NCBI GenBank assembly: GCA_013115125.1
Contig: JABANN010000282.1
Coordinates: 1 to 43,062 of the forward strand
Length of the DNA stretch: 43,062 bases
Origin: Perkinsus olseni
Taxonomy: Eukaryota; Perkinsozoa; Perkinsida
Reading direction: 5' to 3'
The notes beneath the pieces are model-generated. The model was not told where the DNA came from, did no database searches, and saw nothing but the letters and a program-made list of their open reading frames with translations. Position 1 is the stretch's first letter. The number at the start of each line of letters is the position of its first letter. The position numbers were made by a program, and so were the translations under genes. Below, piece after piece: positions 11,340 to 21,793 of this stretch.

Positions 11340-12145
11340 GTATAGTGGATTCATTATCGCATGAGTAATGCCTTATACGACCATCATTTCACCAGTCTCT
11401 CGAATTCCCTCGTGGTCATTCACCCAGCATAAAGAGAGAGAGCATAAAACTGCAGCCGTTGCTGTTGTTATTGTCTTTTAACAACGTGTCCAGTACAACG
11501 CAATGGCATGAGCAGTTTGCGGTCACTTTTTCAGAGAGCATTGATACAGTGGCCACCAAGCTAACGGGCGGACTAGTAGGAAGTTGAAGGTAACATACAA
11601 TCATAACGATGGTAGAAGGTCCCCAAGAGCCAAACTGTAGTCCAAGTGAGTTCGCGCACGAGTAGCTACAACAACTACACCCCATCCGACCATAATTTCA
11701 CTGTTCTCTCGAGTTCGTGTAGACTCGGACGGCGCCCTTCCTCAATGCCACTCGAATAACGCAACCACTGCCATCATCCACGATACAGAGAGAGAGCATA
11801 AAACTGCTGCCGTTGTTGTTACTTTAACAGCGGCACTACCACGTCCAATGTACCACAATAATACGAGCAATTTGCGATAGCTTTTCAGAGAGCATTGATA
11901 CAGCACCCACTACTGTCGCAGAGTGGGCGGGCGGCGGACTAGTAGGAGTAAGTTCATCCTGATAACAACGAAGTTGAAGATCATCTCATGGGGCCAGAGC
12001 ACACCTTATAGGAGATGTTGCCGAAGTTAACGGCAGCTGTCTAATATCTTACCGAAGCAGCACCGAAAAATGGCGAGAAACAAAATAATAGAATGAACGC
12101 GATCACAGTAGAAGGTCCCCAAGGGCCATACTGTAGTCCAAGTGT
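11340..12145. repeat. Tandem duplication of the 3' region of the Mei2-like gene
   Basis: Blocks recur in the same order about 300-500 bp apart. GAGAGAGAGCATAAAACTGC occurs at about 11429 and 11782. TCAGAGAGCATTGATACAG occurs near 11530 and 11884. GGCGGACTAGTAGGA occurs near 11567 and 11933. GTAGAAGGTCCCCAAG occurs at about 11611 and 12108. The last block is the C-terminal coding end of the Mei2-like gene, so the duplicated unit carries its final codons plus 3' flank. Divergence is clear, with many substitutions and small indels. Confidence 0.75.
11607..11670 (-). pseudogene. Duplicated C-terminal tail of the Mei2-like gene
   Basis: On the minus strand this segment reads RTHLDYSLALGDLL in one frame. 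It matches the last residues of the intact gene at 12103-12165 (QTHLDYSMALGDLL). Only the tail is present, with no RNA-binding domain. It is a truncated copy made by the local tandem duplication. Conservation of the peptide with DNA differences hints that the ancestral tail was under selection. Confidence 0.7.
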
Positions 12146-12915
12146 GTTTGCGCGTACGGATCGCAGACCTCGACTGGCTTCGGTTTCTGTGGAACGTACT
12201 CACGTACACGCCTTCTGTGGCGATGTGACCGACGAGGAGGGCGAGGGTTGGTAGGACGAGGAAATTCCAATTGGCGACCCGTCCCTAGCTCGAAAAGCTT
12301 CGGCCGAAACTCCTCCACGGCGGCGTTCACTGGACTCTCTCGAAGGTGATCTATCTGGGCTTGCAGGCCCTGGTTTTTGGCCGCTTCCACCACCAAAGGA
12401 AGGCAACCGTCAAGGACCAAGTCGTTGAAACCGTCGATCATCTTTTGAGCATGCTCCTGGTCACCGAAGTTGACAAAAGCGAACCCCACAACTTCGTGAG
12501 TTTTGAAGTTCAGCGGCACATAGAGGAAGTCGTAGGAACCCCGGAAGCCTGCCGCGTCAAGCACCCGCTGAAAGTAGTCGAAATTGCAATGAGATTGCAG
12601 ATTGTGTATCATCACCGTCGTGAACTGCTTCTCGTTGCCATCGAGGTGGGAAGAATCATCAGTGGGTGTCTCGTCGTCCTCCGAACCAACCCTGTACGAG
12701 GACCGCCGAGGCTCCCGCTGAAATCTGGTACAGGAAAGACTTCGAGGGCGGCGGCGGAAGGTCGATTGCTCTTCGGGTTCCGGTACGGCGGGCTCGCTCG
12801 GACCACCGAAATGTAAGAAAGTGTTGTAGAGCTGACAGTCCAAGTCACAGTCAACGCTAGATGGGGAACCGCATGATGTTCTAGTTGATGATGATGTTAT
12901 TGAAGGAGAGCACAT
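12103..12915 (-). CDS. Mei2-like RNA-binding protein (RRM_2 family), single exon
   Basis: A complete 270-residue frame runs from ATG at 12915 to a stop at 12103. Residues about 96-180 form the Mei2-type C-terminal RRM: TTVMIHNLQSHCNFDYFQRV, then AGFRGSYDFLYVPLNFKT, then VVGFAFVNFGD. The signature YDFLYxPxxFKTxxxxGFAFVNF is diagnostic of the RRM_2 (Mei2) family, whose members bind RNA and control meiosis or differentiation in fungi and plants. The N-terminal ~95 residues are Ser/Arg/acidic and probably disordered. After the RRM there is an Arg/His-rich patch near residue 230 (RRSHRHRRRV), a possible nuclear or RNA-contact tail. It lies on the same strand as MAEA, 675 bp downstream of that gene's stop. 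Its tail is duplicated downstream (11607-11670). Confidence 0.88.
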   Translation of the reverse strand: MCSPSITSSSTRTSCGSPSSVDCDLDCQLYNTFLHFGGPSEPAVPEPEEQSTFRRRPRSLSCTRFQREPRRSSYRVGSEDDETPTDDSSHLDGNEKQFTTVMIHNLQSHCNFDYFQRVLDAAGFRGSYDFLYVPLNFKTHEVVGFAFVNFGDQEHAQKMIDGFNDLVLDGCLPLVVEAAKNQGLQAQIDHLRESPVNAAVEEFRPKLFELGTGRQLEFPRPTNPRPPRRSHRHRRRVREYVPQKPKPVEVCDPYAQTHLDYSMALGDLLL

Positions 12916-13589
12916 AACTTGGGTAAGATAATAAAAGTACTGGAAAACGGCAAAGCAAGTTTACTAATGTACGTTGGTGGACGGGAGGGCTGAGCGGGGA
13001 GAGTACATCGTCGAAAGTGTTATTGAGAAAAAGTCTCGATATTTTCATTACGACGAAAACCGCGGAAAGGACAAAAAATCGAAAACTTTTCAGGAGGCGC
13101 CCGGGTATATTTCTCGTTTGCCCCCACTCACAGTTATTAAGGAATTGGAGCAATCAGAGACAGATGGCGCTCCCAACGCTAACAACAAAATGTAGACAGG
13201 AGTTGCACAAGAATCCTGCACGCATGCACACTTCACGGCGGCAGAAGCAGTTCAAGACCATTGCATGCAGGAAAGGAGTGGTACGGCAAGACTTACATCC
13301 TTATTTGCCGTACCGTCCACCACCACGCCGCCACGGTACCATCGAGCGCGATCGGAATCCAGTCGTTGTGGCGGATGGCAAAATTGTTGAACTCTTTTCT
13401 CATTATTTCAGACGAGCTGTCGCTTGAGATCGTCGGACAGATCTCAGGCAAGCTTTCGTTATTCTTCATACGCCTTGGCAAGGTACATCGGTGACTAAGT
13501 CGGTTCTCGGCGTTCTCGGCTCACGTACCGAGCATACCGGGCGAACAACTTTTTCGCTGAAGCACACTGTAAATCAACAGCCATCCCAT
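12916..13589. other. Gap between Mei2-like start and MAEA stop
   Basis: Overlapping open frames exist on both strands (plus 13017-13427, minus 13293-13481), but neither has a recognised motif and codon choice does not decide between them. TACGGCAA...TTGCCGTA at about 13280-13310 is an 8-bp inverted repeat. I read this as promoter/5' leader of the Mei2-like gene plus the MAEA 3' flank. Confidence 0.35.
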
Positions 13590-16500
13590 TCATGTTGAAA
13601 ATATCCTAGTGTAGTCCTCAGTATCATACTCAACGCCCGTCACCGGACAGCGTATCTTTCTGACATGCTCGTCGCTCCTGGATGATGAGCCACCATTTCC
13701 CTTCGATAAGAGGGACATGCAATGTGACGATAGAACGTGACCAGCCGGACTGGCCAGGGCTTGCTCCTGAGACCAAGACCTCAGCACCCCAGGGCGATGA
13801 CCGGTATAGCGCGTATGCCAGTTCGAAGTGCAGCGCCGTCGCCGGCTTCACCAACCTTGAAGCCGATGTTCTAGCAACGCAACGACAAGCTCTTTATTGT
13901 GTTATGCAGTTGGCCCGAATGCTGCTGTCACATCGAACGGAAGGAGCAGCAACGGAGAAAAATCATCGATGACGGCGCAGTGAGACGACCATGGAAATGA
14001 CCCGATAACCCCTCCCTCACTAGAGGTTCATCCGAGATGCGAAAAAATACTAGTAGAAAAAACTTCCCAATTCGGAAGCCGCAAAATTAATTCTCGTCAT
14101 AAACGGCAGCCCTAACAGGAAACACTCAATATTTTCCAGATGCGTTTCATGAACCCATTGACCACGTTATATAATACCACACCTTCCGCTATTCTCAGTT
14201 GAAAACTGCAGCCCGTGGGATGCAGCTCCCCATGACTTCCATAAACGCGGCTCACCATTATTCGACCGGTGTAAGGGCACACTAGATGACTTCGCAATCT
14301 CGTCGGATGCTCCATCCCCTTCTGAAACCCCCAGGAGTGGCACAGGGGGTCACAGCACGGACACGAAGCGCTGGCGTTACTAGGACAGGTGGGAGTTGCC
14401 AAAGCAAAGACCCCTGCCTGAATGGTTATAATAGCAATGGTAAACACGCGAAGTGACGTTGTTTGCAAGGTGAGAGCGTATAATGTGTTTTTCACTAGTG
14501 TTTTTCACGTCCTGGCTGAAACTCCTATGATAAACACCTTTGGTTTAAATTTCAACTCGAATTGACTTATCGTGAAATTATAATTTTAACCGATGAAGTG
14601 ACGTACGAAGAGCGCAACTCGTTCGACTCAGTGACGCCGATGCAGCGCTATCAGTAGACAATTTGCACAACCAATTACTCTCCAAGGCTTGCCCCCGGAA
14701 AAGGGTCGAATTAAATCCGCCATCCACAACCGAGACCTAGGATGAGCGCTACTTTCTGTGCTCAATAAACCTTCCCGAACTAATCCCTCTCGAATAAACA
14801 CCAAGCCGTTTTCGACGTTGGACTTGCCTCACGCAACCAACTCTGTTCGCATTCAGTGGTCCTACCCGCACCAACCGCTCCAGCATCGATCCATTATCCG
14901 AGACAGCAGCGGAAGATATATCGTCATTATGATAGACGAATCTTGTGTAGTCGTCTAGAAGGTTCGAGGCGGCCTCAAGCCTGACATCGAACTTCGGACG
15001 GGAGCATATCTTTGCGGATCTTTCCTGTGCGGAAAAGTCCTCGGAAGGAAAGAACAACTCGCCCGTAATGCGTGAAGTGCAGTTTTTCGCGAAGTCAAAA
15101 AACACGAAATTCACGAAATAGGTTTTCACTACTTTTTCAATTTCACGCATGAAACTCCGATCCATAACATTCCACTGGCGTGCAGACCCCCAAGCTCATC
15201 ATAGCACGCTGATTCACTGGCGAATCAAAAGCATATCATAATATCTCGGATACGACCTACCTTGCGTCGGACGAGGATCGACCTTGGATACACCAAAATG
15301 CAGCAGTATCATCACCAACGCCATGCTCATGCGCACCACGAATGCCGCAGCTCACCGCTCGACAAGCCACACCCAGACTCGGTCCTGAAATCTTGCAATC
15401 TTGCTGCATCTTGCATAATCTCAACGCTCACGATCGATAAACGATAATCACCTTTCTCACACACTATCGGGGTTCCAAATGGCAATTTCGAAGAACAAAA
15501 CGAAATTCGCTCAACAATGATTTTCACACAAAAAAAATTTCATAATTTTGTGGCGGAAATTGTGTAGCTTCATCAACCACTAACTGCGTTCTAATTAGTC
15601 GAAAGCTCCGGAACAGCCCGCGTCCGTTGCCATACAGGTCCCGCTCGATTGTACTTTTTTATCTTCAATTCTTTCGATTTTTCTTACATAGGGGAAAGTA
15701 TCTTTCCGTGGAAGTCGACTAGAGACGCTATTACCAGCAATATCGCCGTCCTCGGCAGCCTTCCTGATGTACTCCACCGCCCGCTCGAACCTTCCCTCGT
15801 CAGAGCCTTCCATCAACCGAGTGACTTCGTATAAGTGAAGAACCGTCAATAAATCAATCTCGGGCGACTGTTCGTGTTCATCGTTCTCTGCGTGAACCTA
15901 GAGGGGTCTTCGGAAATTCTACACCGCAATATCGTCTTCGCGGGAAAGGTTCGATCTGTTGCGAGGAGCTTTGCCAACCCCAGAGAATACGAAAGACTTG
16001 TGCTTGATAAAACACTGGAGTTTCCTCCGTGATACGTGTGGGGGCGTCTTTTTCGCGATGTGGTACAGTATGCAAAATTTGTTTTTTCATAAATGGAAAT
16101 TTACACATACACAGTATGATAATACATAAACGGAGGAGTTTCACCCGCGATATGAAAAACACTAGTGTAAACAGTTTAACGCCAGAGAAAAAAACACTTC
16201 ACGTATTACGGGTGAAACTCCAGAGTATTTATAAATTAGAATGAGTATTTCCAGTCGATGGAAAAGCAGAAATTCTGTTCGTCCACTGCGATCGCGAAAC
16301 TACGCCACTCACTAGTAGTAACTGTTCCTACAGAAATGATAAAGTCATAGCTTTTATCATAACCACTACTGCCGTCCGCTAGCGATGACCTCGCTCAAGG
16401 TCCCCTCACGAGACGTGGCACCTCGGCAGTCGAGTCCTCCTTCCCCGTCGTTTTGTGCATCTTGTCAATGCGACTTCTGCATGATTCGTACCATTCAATA

Positions 16501-18985
16501 GCGGGAGCCACATCACCGTCTCGCAAGGCTCTCTTAATACCGCGTATCTTTTCATCCACGGCGACGTCGGGATCGAAAGATTCCCTTGCCAAACCTCCCT
16601 GGCCGATAAGGGAATCTAAAAACAGACCAGGGTAAATTCACTGAAGAATTATATTTTCTGGGCTCGAAAATTTCCCACTAAGCGCGGAAAAAATCTGGAT
16701 ATAAGGGATAAATTGAAAAAAGAAGTGCCCAGCAAAATCCTCAGAGAATAGTGAGACAAATAATTCGTCATCCTCAGAAAATTTGTCACAAATTTTCTGG
16801 GACACTAAAATGGAATTTTGCCCAACATCATGTTGCAAAACTAATATACGTTGGAGTAATGCAGCGAGTTGCATAACGTCCCGGGCATCGTACGGTCCAC
16901 CCCTTGACCGGTAAGTGATTCTGAGACTCATAATCGATTCTAGAATTGATTTTCACACGTTCGGTTCGGTCGGTTATGGCACGTTGAACGCCCCTCAGTT
17001 TCGTTCGATCGTTCGTTGAGGAGATGGATCGTTCAAAGTAGTGCCCGAAGCTTAGAAACTCTCTTCAATATGATAATTTCGCTGGTAGCCATTTGCTACG
17101 CGTCCCGAAGGATAGCGAATGATGTAAACATCGTCTTCGATGAGACGATCTTTTCCGACCAAGCCCCCTTGATAATGGCGTACAGAATTTCGGAAAAAAT
17201 TAAACGATCGTAGTATATGAAATTTCCCGAGAATTCTGAGGCGAAAATTTCTGCTGATGAGCAGGAAAATGGAAGTTCGCCGAACTTGATCCAGCGGAGC
17301 TGGGAGCGGATGACGCGAACATCGTCTCCGACGAGACGATCTTGTTGAGTCCCACCTTTGTGTGGGGTCTCCATGAGTTTCTTCAGAGTCCGTGAGAAGC
17401 CGTTCCGCACCAACCACTCCATCAGAAGAAGGGTGTCGGGGTCACCCCAGTCGGCCAGATCATCGGCATCACTGCCTGCTGCGATATTCTCCATTACCGT
17501 CACGCGCCGCTTAATTGTATCAGCTAAACTCGCCTGCAGAACTCCGAAGTGCATCCGACCTCGACGAGCGCATTTCACGAGTATTTGCCCTCCAATACCG
17601 TACCATCGCCAAATTATCCTCATCATGAGGTTTCTAGAGACTCTTGCTTGCGGGAAGTTTCGAAATTGGGCTGAGATCTCGACACGGTGGAATCCACGGG
17701 AAATGACGAAGCTTTCATCTACGATGACACTGCAATTCGCACAGCGAAGAGAATAGATTCCCCGCAGAGCACAGAAAGATACGAACTAGGTTCAGTTGAA
17801 AAATTACCAGAATCGAGAAAATTAACAGAAAAAATGTCCGTGATTAAAATGAAGTGGAAAACTCTCGTCCAGCAACAGCTCGTTGCGCTCATAGGATTAG
17901 TGTATACTGAAACAGCATGAGTATTTCTTAGGAATGAGATAAGGCTACTACTCAGCCCTGGAAGGAATTGTTACTCCGCTGTAATCGACGCCCTCCCACG
18001 CCTATCGCCAAACTCACTTGCTCTCGTTTTTTCTCGCTCACTCGACCTTCGACGATGTCTAATTTTTTCAGTAATTTCTCGACGGTTTCTGCCGGGTTCT
18101 CTGCCGCAGTGACCTGATGTTGACCAGCTTGCTGTTGATTACTCCTCAAAAAATGGAGAAATCTGGCGAATCAGCGAAGGAATGGTAGCGTGAAAGTTGA
18201 ATTGTGTCGATGGGCAACTTGTTTTTACCTCCGTTAAACTGGGGATTTTAGAAGGGACCATCGGTTCACTTTTGTACGTCTTTTGAAAAGACGTACAAAA
18301 AGTCCCGGTCCCTGCGCTCGGGTGTGCGTGAGCGTTCGGATGCACAGCAGAGTAAAATACCGGCACGTCACCCTTCCAATAACCGTAGTTCCCTTGCGAT
18401 AGACTCTTCGAGTCCCACCCTTCACAGCCGGGCGCCGAATTGTGGTACTTCAAAGAAAGGACCATTACGTTACTTTTCTACGTCTCCCTTCTGATGCTAG
18501 AATCCATCTTCGGTAGATAATGCAGTAGAAAATACCGAAAGTATTTTCGGAAGATACTACGATAGGAAGTACTGTTTTCGAAGTATTACTGGCTTGGATA
18601 GTGGCCAGGTAAAATGTGGTTACCCGGCCACTGAGTATGAAATCAGATTCGGGCAGTATCTTATGAAAGGCTGCAGTAGAAGATATTGGCATAGAAAGGT
18701 ACTGGTGTAGAAGTTGTATTAGGATGATTGGGGTCAGGTAAGATGTGCTTACCTTGCCACTGGATATGAAATTATGAATCAGCAACAAGTCTCGCTCAAT
18801 ATCCTTCCGATCACTCCTGAACTTAGCGGACAACACCTCCAAGGGTAGCTGAAAGTATCCCGAGGTTGAGGGAGGAAGATGCGGAATAGGTCAAGATGGA
18901 AACATCTCACCCTCAAGAAAGCTCCTCCACATGTGACTTTCCTCCGTTTACCGCCATCACTTTCGACGGCGGCGGCGCTCATCAT
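13590..18985 (-). CDS. MAEA: GID/CTLH E3 ubiquitin ligase RING subunit (MAEA/Gid9-like), spliced
   Basis: This is a RING-type subunit of the GID/CTLH ubiquitin ligase. Minus-strand exons: 18985-18911, 18848-18753, an unresolved stretch, 18144-18018, 17533-17356, 16594-16422, 15897-15735, a likely one near 15346-15261, 15024-14866, 14417-14256, 13766-13590. They supply the family order: LSAKFRSDRKDIERDLLLI (MAEA N-terminal helix), LisH-like MEWLVRNGFSRTLKKLMET, CTLH RALRDGDVAPAIEWYESCRS, CRA LHLYEVTRLMEG, AGVFALATPTCP, then the atypical RING (CPCC; RLRSHLVCPYTGRIM; RCPVTGVEYDTEDYT). The start codon is at 18985, with KRRKV near the N-terminus as a possible nuclear signal. Most listed junctions keep frame exactly. 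The join from 18753 to 18144 needs at least one exon I could not fix. MITE-like repeats sit in three introns. The two C-terminal exons each carry half of the RING. Confidence 0.88.
14485..14526 (-). mobile_element. Solo end of the GTGAAAC MITE-like family in a MAEA intron
   Basis: On the minus strand it begins GGAGTTTCAG at 14526 and continues GTGAAAAACACTAGTG. This matches the left end of the intact-looking copy at 16135-16221. The opposite end is not visible, so this copy is truncated or internally rearranged. Confidence 0.5.
15056..15166. mobile_element. GTGAAAC MITE-like copy in a MAEA intron
   Basis: The left part CCCGTAATGCGTGAAGTG and the right end CGCATGAAACTCC match, inverted, the ends of the 16135-16221 copy. 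The internal TTCGCGAAG is shared with the copy at 38237-38358. Ends are degenerate and no target duplication is clear. It abuts the acceptor of the 15024-14866 exon. Confidence 0.55.
16135..16221. mobile_element. Compact 87-bp MITE-like element with 13-bp perfect inverted ends
   Basis: It starts GGAGTTTCACCCG and ends CGGGTGAAACTCC, a perfect 13-bp inverted repeat, with AAAAACACTAGTG inside the left half. It lies in the MAEA intron between exons 16594-16422 and 15897-15735. I see no convincing target duplication, so its superfamily is not assignable. It is the best-preserved copy of the family in this window. Confidence 0.7.
17115..17345 (-). repeat. Duplicated 37-bp segment with internal inverted repeat in a MAEA intron
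   Basis: About 37 bp starting AGATCGTCTC recur near 17345-17305 and 17160-17122 (minus strand), with about 30 of 37 positions equal. Each copy contains ATCGTCTC...GAGACGAT or a near variant (8 bp, 4-base loop in one copy). In frame they read DRLVGDDVRVIR and DRLIEDDVYIIR. They may be relics of a duplicated exon, because MAEA proteins have a similar L-V-x-x-D stretch just after the LisH helix. The main splice model skips them. Confidence 0.55.
18270..18300. repeat. Perfect palindrome 15+1+15
   Basis: Arms 18270-18284 and 18286-18300 (TTTTGTACGTCTTTT and its reverse complement) flank the single base G18285. It lies in the unresolved intronic region of MAEA. Confidence 0.88.
18599..18776 (-). 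repeat. Duplicated exon/intron boundary of MAEA exon 2
   Basis: The end of exon 2 plus the intron start (18776-18733, minus strand) recurs about 125 bp further on at about 18651-18608. Both read TTTCATA..CAGTGGC..GGTAA.CACAT.TTACCTG. The copy therefore carries a second potential GT donor (GGGTAACC). The segment also forms an imperfect inverted repeat (AGTGGCC-GGTAA / TTACCCGGCCACT). Confidence 0.65.
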
Positions 18986-19765
18986 AAAAAACAACTAATA
19001 CGTGATTTTTTGGCAGGAACTGCACCAGACTGAAAAGACGATCGCGTTCTCGTTGGTGCGAAGCGGCCGAAAAAAGCAGGGGTCTTCATGAGAGGCTCAT
19101 TGGAGAGTTCATTCGACTGTCTCTGAACTCCAAAACCAACTATGAAATTCCAGAGTCGACTCTGAGTTTCAAAATTGGTTTACTGAACAGAGGAGGCTTC
19201 TCTTTTTCTCTCGGGAACACTATGCTTTCTATGCTCCTTTCTGTGGTTTTCGTGAGGATTTTTCGAAAAGGAGGAACTTCGAACTTGGGAGTCTCGAAGC
19301 CCCTGAAAACTTAAACACAGACCTCGCCTAACCTCAGCCCAAGGCATCGATTTTTCTTCGTAGCCAGAATCGATCACTTCCGGGCATTCAGTAGATTTCT
19401 CAAAATGCTACCAGGATTAAATTTACCGTGTAAAGGTGGATCCTGGGGGCACTCTCGAAACCCAACTCAGGCCTGCTGGACACAGGCTGGTAACCTGTTC
19501 CGGACGCGCATCTTGTGCGTGCGTGCAACACTAGAGGCAGTCCCTTCTCATTGGATACTGGCCTGCTTCGGACGATATTTAAGCTGCTTACCAAGCATTA
19601 GTCATGGTTGTTGGGATTGTACAAGTCGCAGGAATTTAAAGGGTGGGCAGAGCGAGAAACGAACCCTGGACCTCCGTCAAGTCGGCGTCACGCTCATCGC
19701 GCTCGCCTAATTAGTCGCTCTGTCACTTCGTTCGACCTAGGTCACCTTCTTTGCCCCGAATCATT
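18986..19765. promoter_or_regulatory. Divergent intergenic region MAEA / CCCH gene, with dispersed repeats
   Basis: This 780-bp gap separates the MAEA start (minus) and the CCCH gene start (plus), so both promoters should lie here. It contains a dispersed-repeat copy (19402-19476) and, near 19150, GAGTCGACTCTGAGTTTCAAAATTGG-like sequence related to stretches near 16935 and 20340. I recognise no core promoter element. Confidence 0.4.
19402..19476 (+). repeat. Dispersed ~70-bp repeat, copy 1 (others at 20440-20512 and 33565-33630)
   Basis: Shared core: CCAGGATTAAATTTAC, then about 10 variable bases, then ATCCTGG-GGCACTCTCGAAAC. The copy at 33565 differs by scattered substitutions; the copy at 20440 is more diverged but keeps GCTACCAGGA and CTCTCGAAATCC. 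Family unknown. No terminal repeats or target duplications were recognised. Confidence 0.55.
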
Positions 19766-21758
19766 ATGGATTCAACAGAACAGAGAAGGTTGGACGACGA
19801 GGAGGAGCTTCTGCGCCACTTCAGCTGTAGTACTCCCTCGGCGTATCTTGCGCACGCGGAAGATTCCCGCCTCTCTCCTCAGTGACTCCTGCAGGGCAGT
19901 CCCTTGGCAGCGCTGAGGAGCCGGAAGTAGCAGCAGCCTCGAGTCTGGATGACCTCCTTTCAACTCACACTCTTCAGAAGTTGCCGACAGCCACCACCTC
20001 CTCGCATAAGGCATTCGAGACGGCCAACGTGCCGGAGGGAGGCGGAGGTGGTGGTGGTGGTCAGAGGTTGCCCTGTCCCAAGGCTCCCAACCCGGACCAT
20101 CAGACGATACTAGAAGCGGTAGGCCCTGCTGTTAGTGCTGTGACGATGGACATGCTGGGGTGGCAGGTGTGGCCGATGGTGATGGATGGTGTTGAGAAAA
20201 AGATGGTACTGATGGAACAGGTAGTTGGGGTGGGGGAAGAGTGACTGAGAAGTCTTCCTGTGTTGGGTAGTCTCGAAGCTTGAAGCCTTGAACGCTTTGA
20301 AAATTGAGGCGTTCAGCGAACCCATTTTGAATCTCAGAATCGATTCTGAAATAGATTTATTCTACGCGAAAATCAATTCTGAGTTTCAGGATAAGACGGG
20401 GTGTTCAATGGACCGCTGCCTTCCTCAGTTTCTAGAGGAGCGCTACCAGGAGCGTCTTTCACACGTTAAACTCGATCCTTGGAGGGCTCTCGAAATCCAA
20501 AAATTCTGAAATTCCGAGTCCCTAGTAAGATACCTGAAGTCTATTGAGGACCCCTAGTTCATGAAGGACCCTCATTGATCCGACTCTCTCGTTGAAGCGA
20601 GCTGAATTCAGTCGCTTCGTCGCTTGGGAAAAATTCGGTAGTTCAGCCCTGAGTATTCGAGATCGCTTGACAGCGAACTTACTGTTGCTATTATCGTGGC
20701 TAAGCTTATTTGTCAGGCGCTGATAAAAAGGCATAACGTGAAGATGATGAACGAGATGCAGGAGGTTGTTAGACAGATAATGACGGCAAAGACGAGGAAT
20801 GAAGAGGTGCCGGGATCGAACCGTGGACCTTTCGCTTACGAAAATACGGTCGAGTGTAGATTTTACTCGCCTATAATACTCGCTTGGGAGAGATTACTCG
20901 AGCTTTGACGGACTTGGCCGAGAAGCAGAGCTCGTCCAAGGAGGTTGACGATGTTAAGCGACAAATCAACCAGCTAAGGCAGCTATTGAACATCAGGTGA
21001 GAGGTCCCGGGTACGATTCCTTGTCGAGGCATTTCTCTCTCAGATGCGGTCAGACGACTGAACAGGTGGCTCAACTGAAGCAGTCGGTGATAATAACTCT
21101 TCAAAGAGAGAGGACCGAAATGCAGCAAAGGTCCGTTCCCTCGTCTCACTCGGATTGACGTATGCTGGCTCAGAATTTCGCAGTTGTTGCGCAACGACCT
21201 GACCATGGTCATACACCAATGTGATCGTCGAATGAAGGAAGGACACGCTCAGGTGGGGAGATCCATGAATGATTTATTTATTTATCATTGTAGAAGTGTT
21301 GTGGCATGAGTTTTCGTGAGCAGGATCCTTACAGCCCCTTGGTTCGGAAGATGGTAGCGATGGTGTCGTCGCGAGGATGGTCCGAAGTTCCGGGGTGTCG
21401 TTAGCAGATAGTTGGCACCATCGATGTTATGTTGTTCATGAAAGCATACTGGATTAAATAACGTGAAGACTTTTCGAATTGACGAAGATTGGAAATAATC
21501 GCTGCATCGCAAGAACTCTGTTTTACAGTGAGCAGCAGGTGGACTAGGATCGTTTCCTGTTATCAGACCCTCGCCCTGAAGAAGGTGCTCAGGCAACTTT
21601 GTAGTATAATCGACGGTGGAGAGGCCCTTGTGACGGAGGTAGTAGCGTCGAAGACACTGCTCTTGCGGATTTACGGCGTCATCAGCTTCCTGACGACGAA
21701 GGCCCATCGCCAGCCTTGGAGGCGAGTAAGATCTTGAATGGCAACCCTCGTTTGACAA

Positions 21759-21793
<35 letters not shown>

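Noticed and set aside
11416-11685. 89-codon minus-strand Cys/Ser-rich frame
   Set aside because: The duplicated Mei2-like tail lies here in a different frame, so this frame is a by-product of the duplication.
12346-12816. 156-codon plus-strand frame
   Set aside because: It is antisense to the Mei2-like RRM coding region, whose minus-strand protein matches a known family; the plus frame has no motif.
14825-14868. Reading through 14866 to make RVGPLNANRVGC the AGLSALKT-like block of MAEA
   Set aside because: A GT donor at 14865 joins in phase to 14417, giving AGVFALATPTC, a far better match to the family.
18270-18300. Rho-independent terminator
   Set aside because: The host is eukaryotic, the palindrome is intronic, and a one-base centre is not a terminator hairpin loop.
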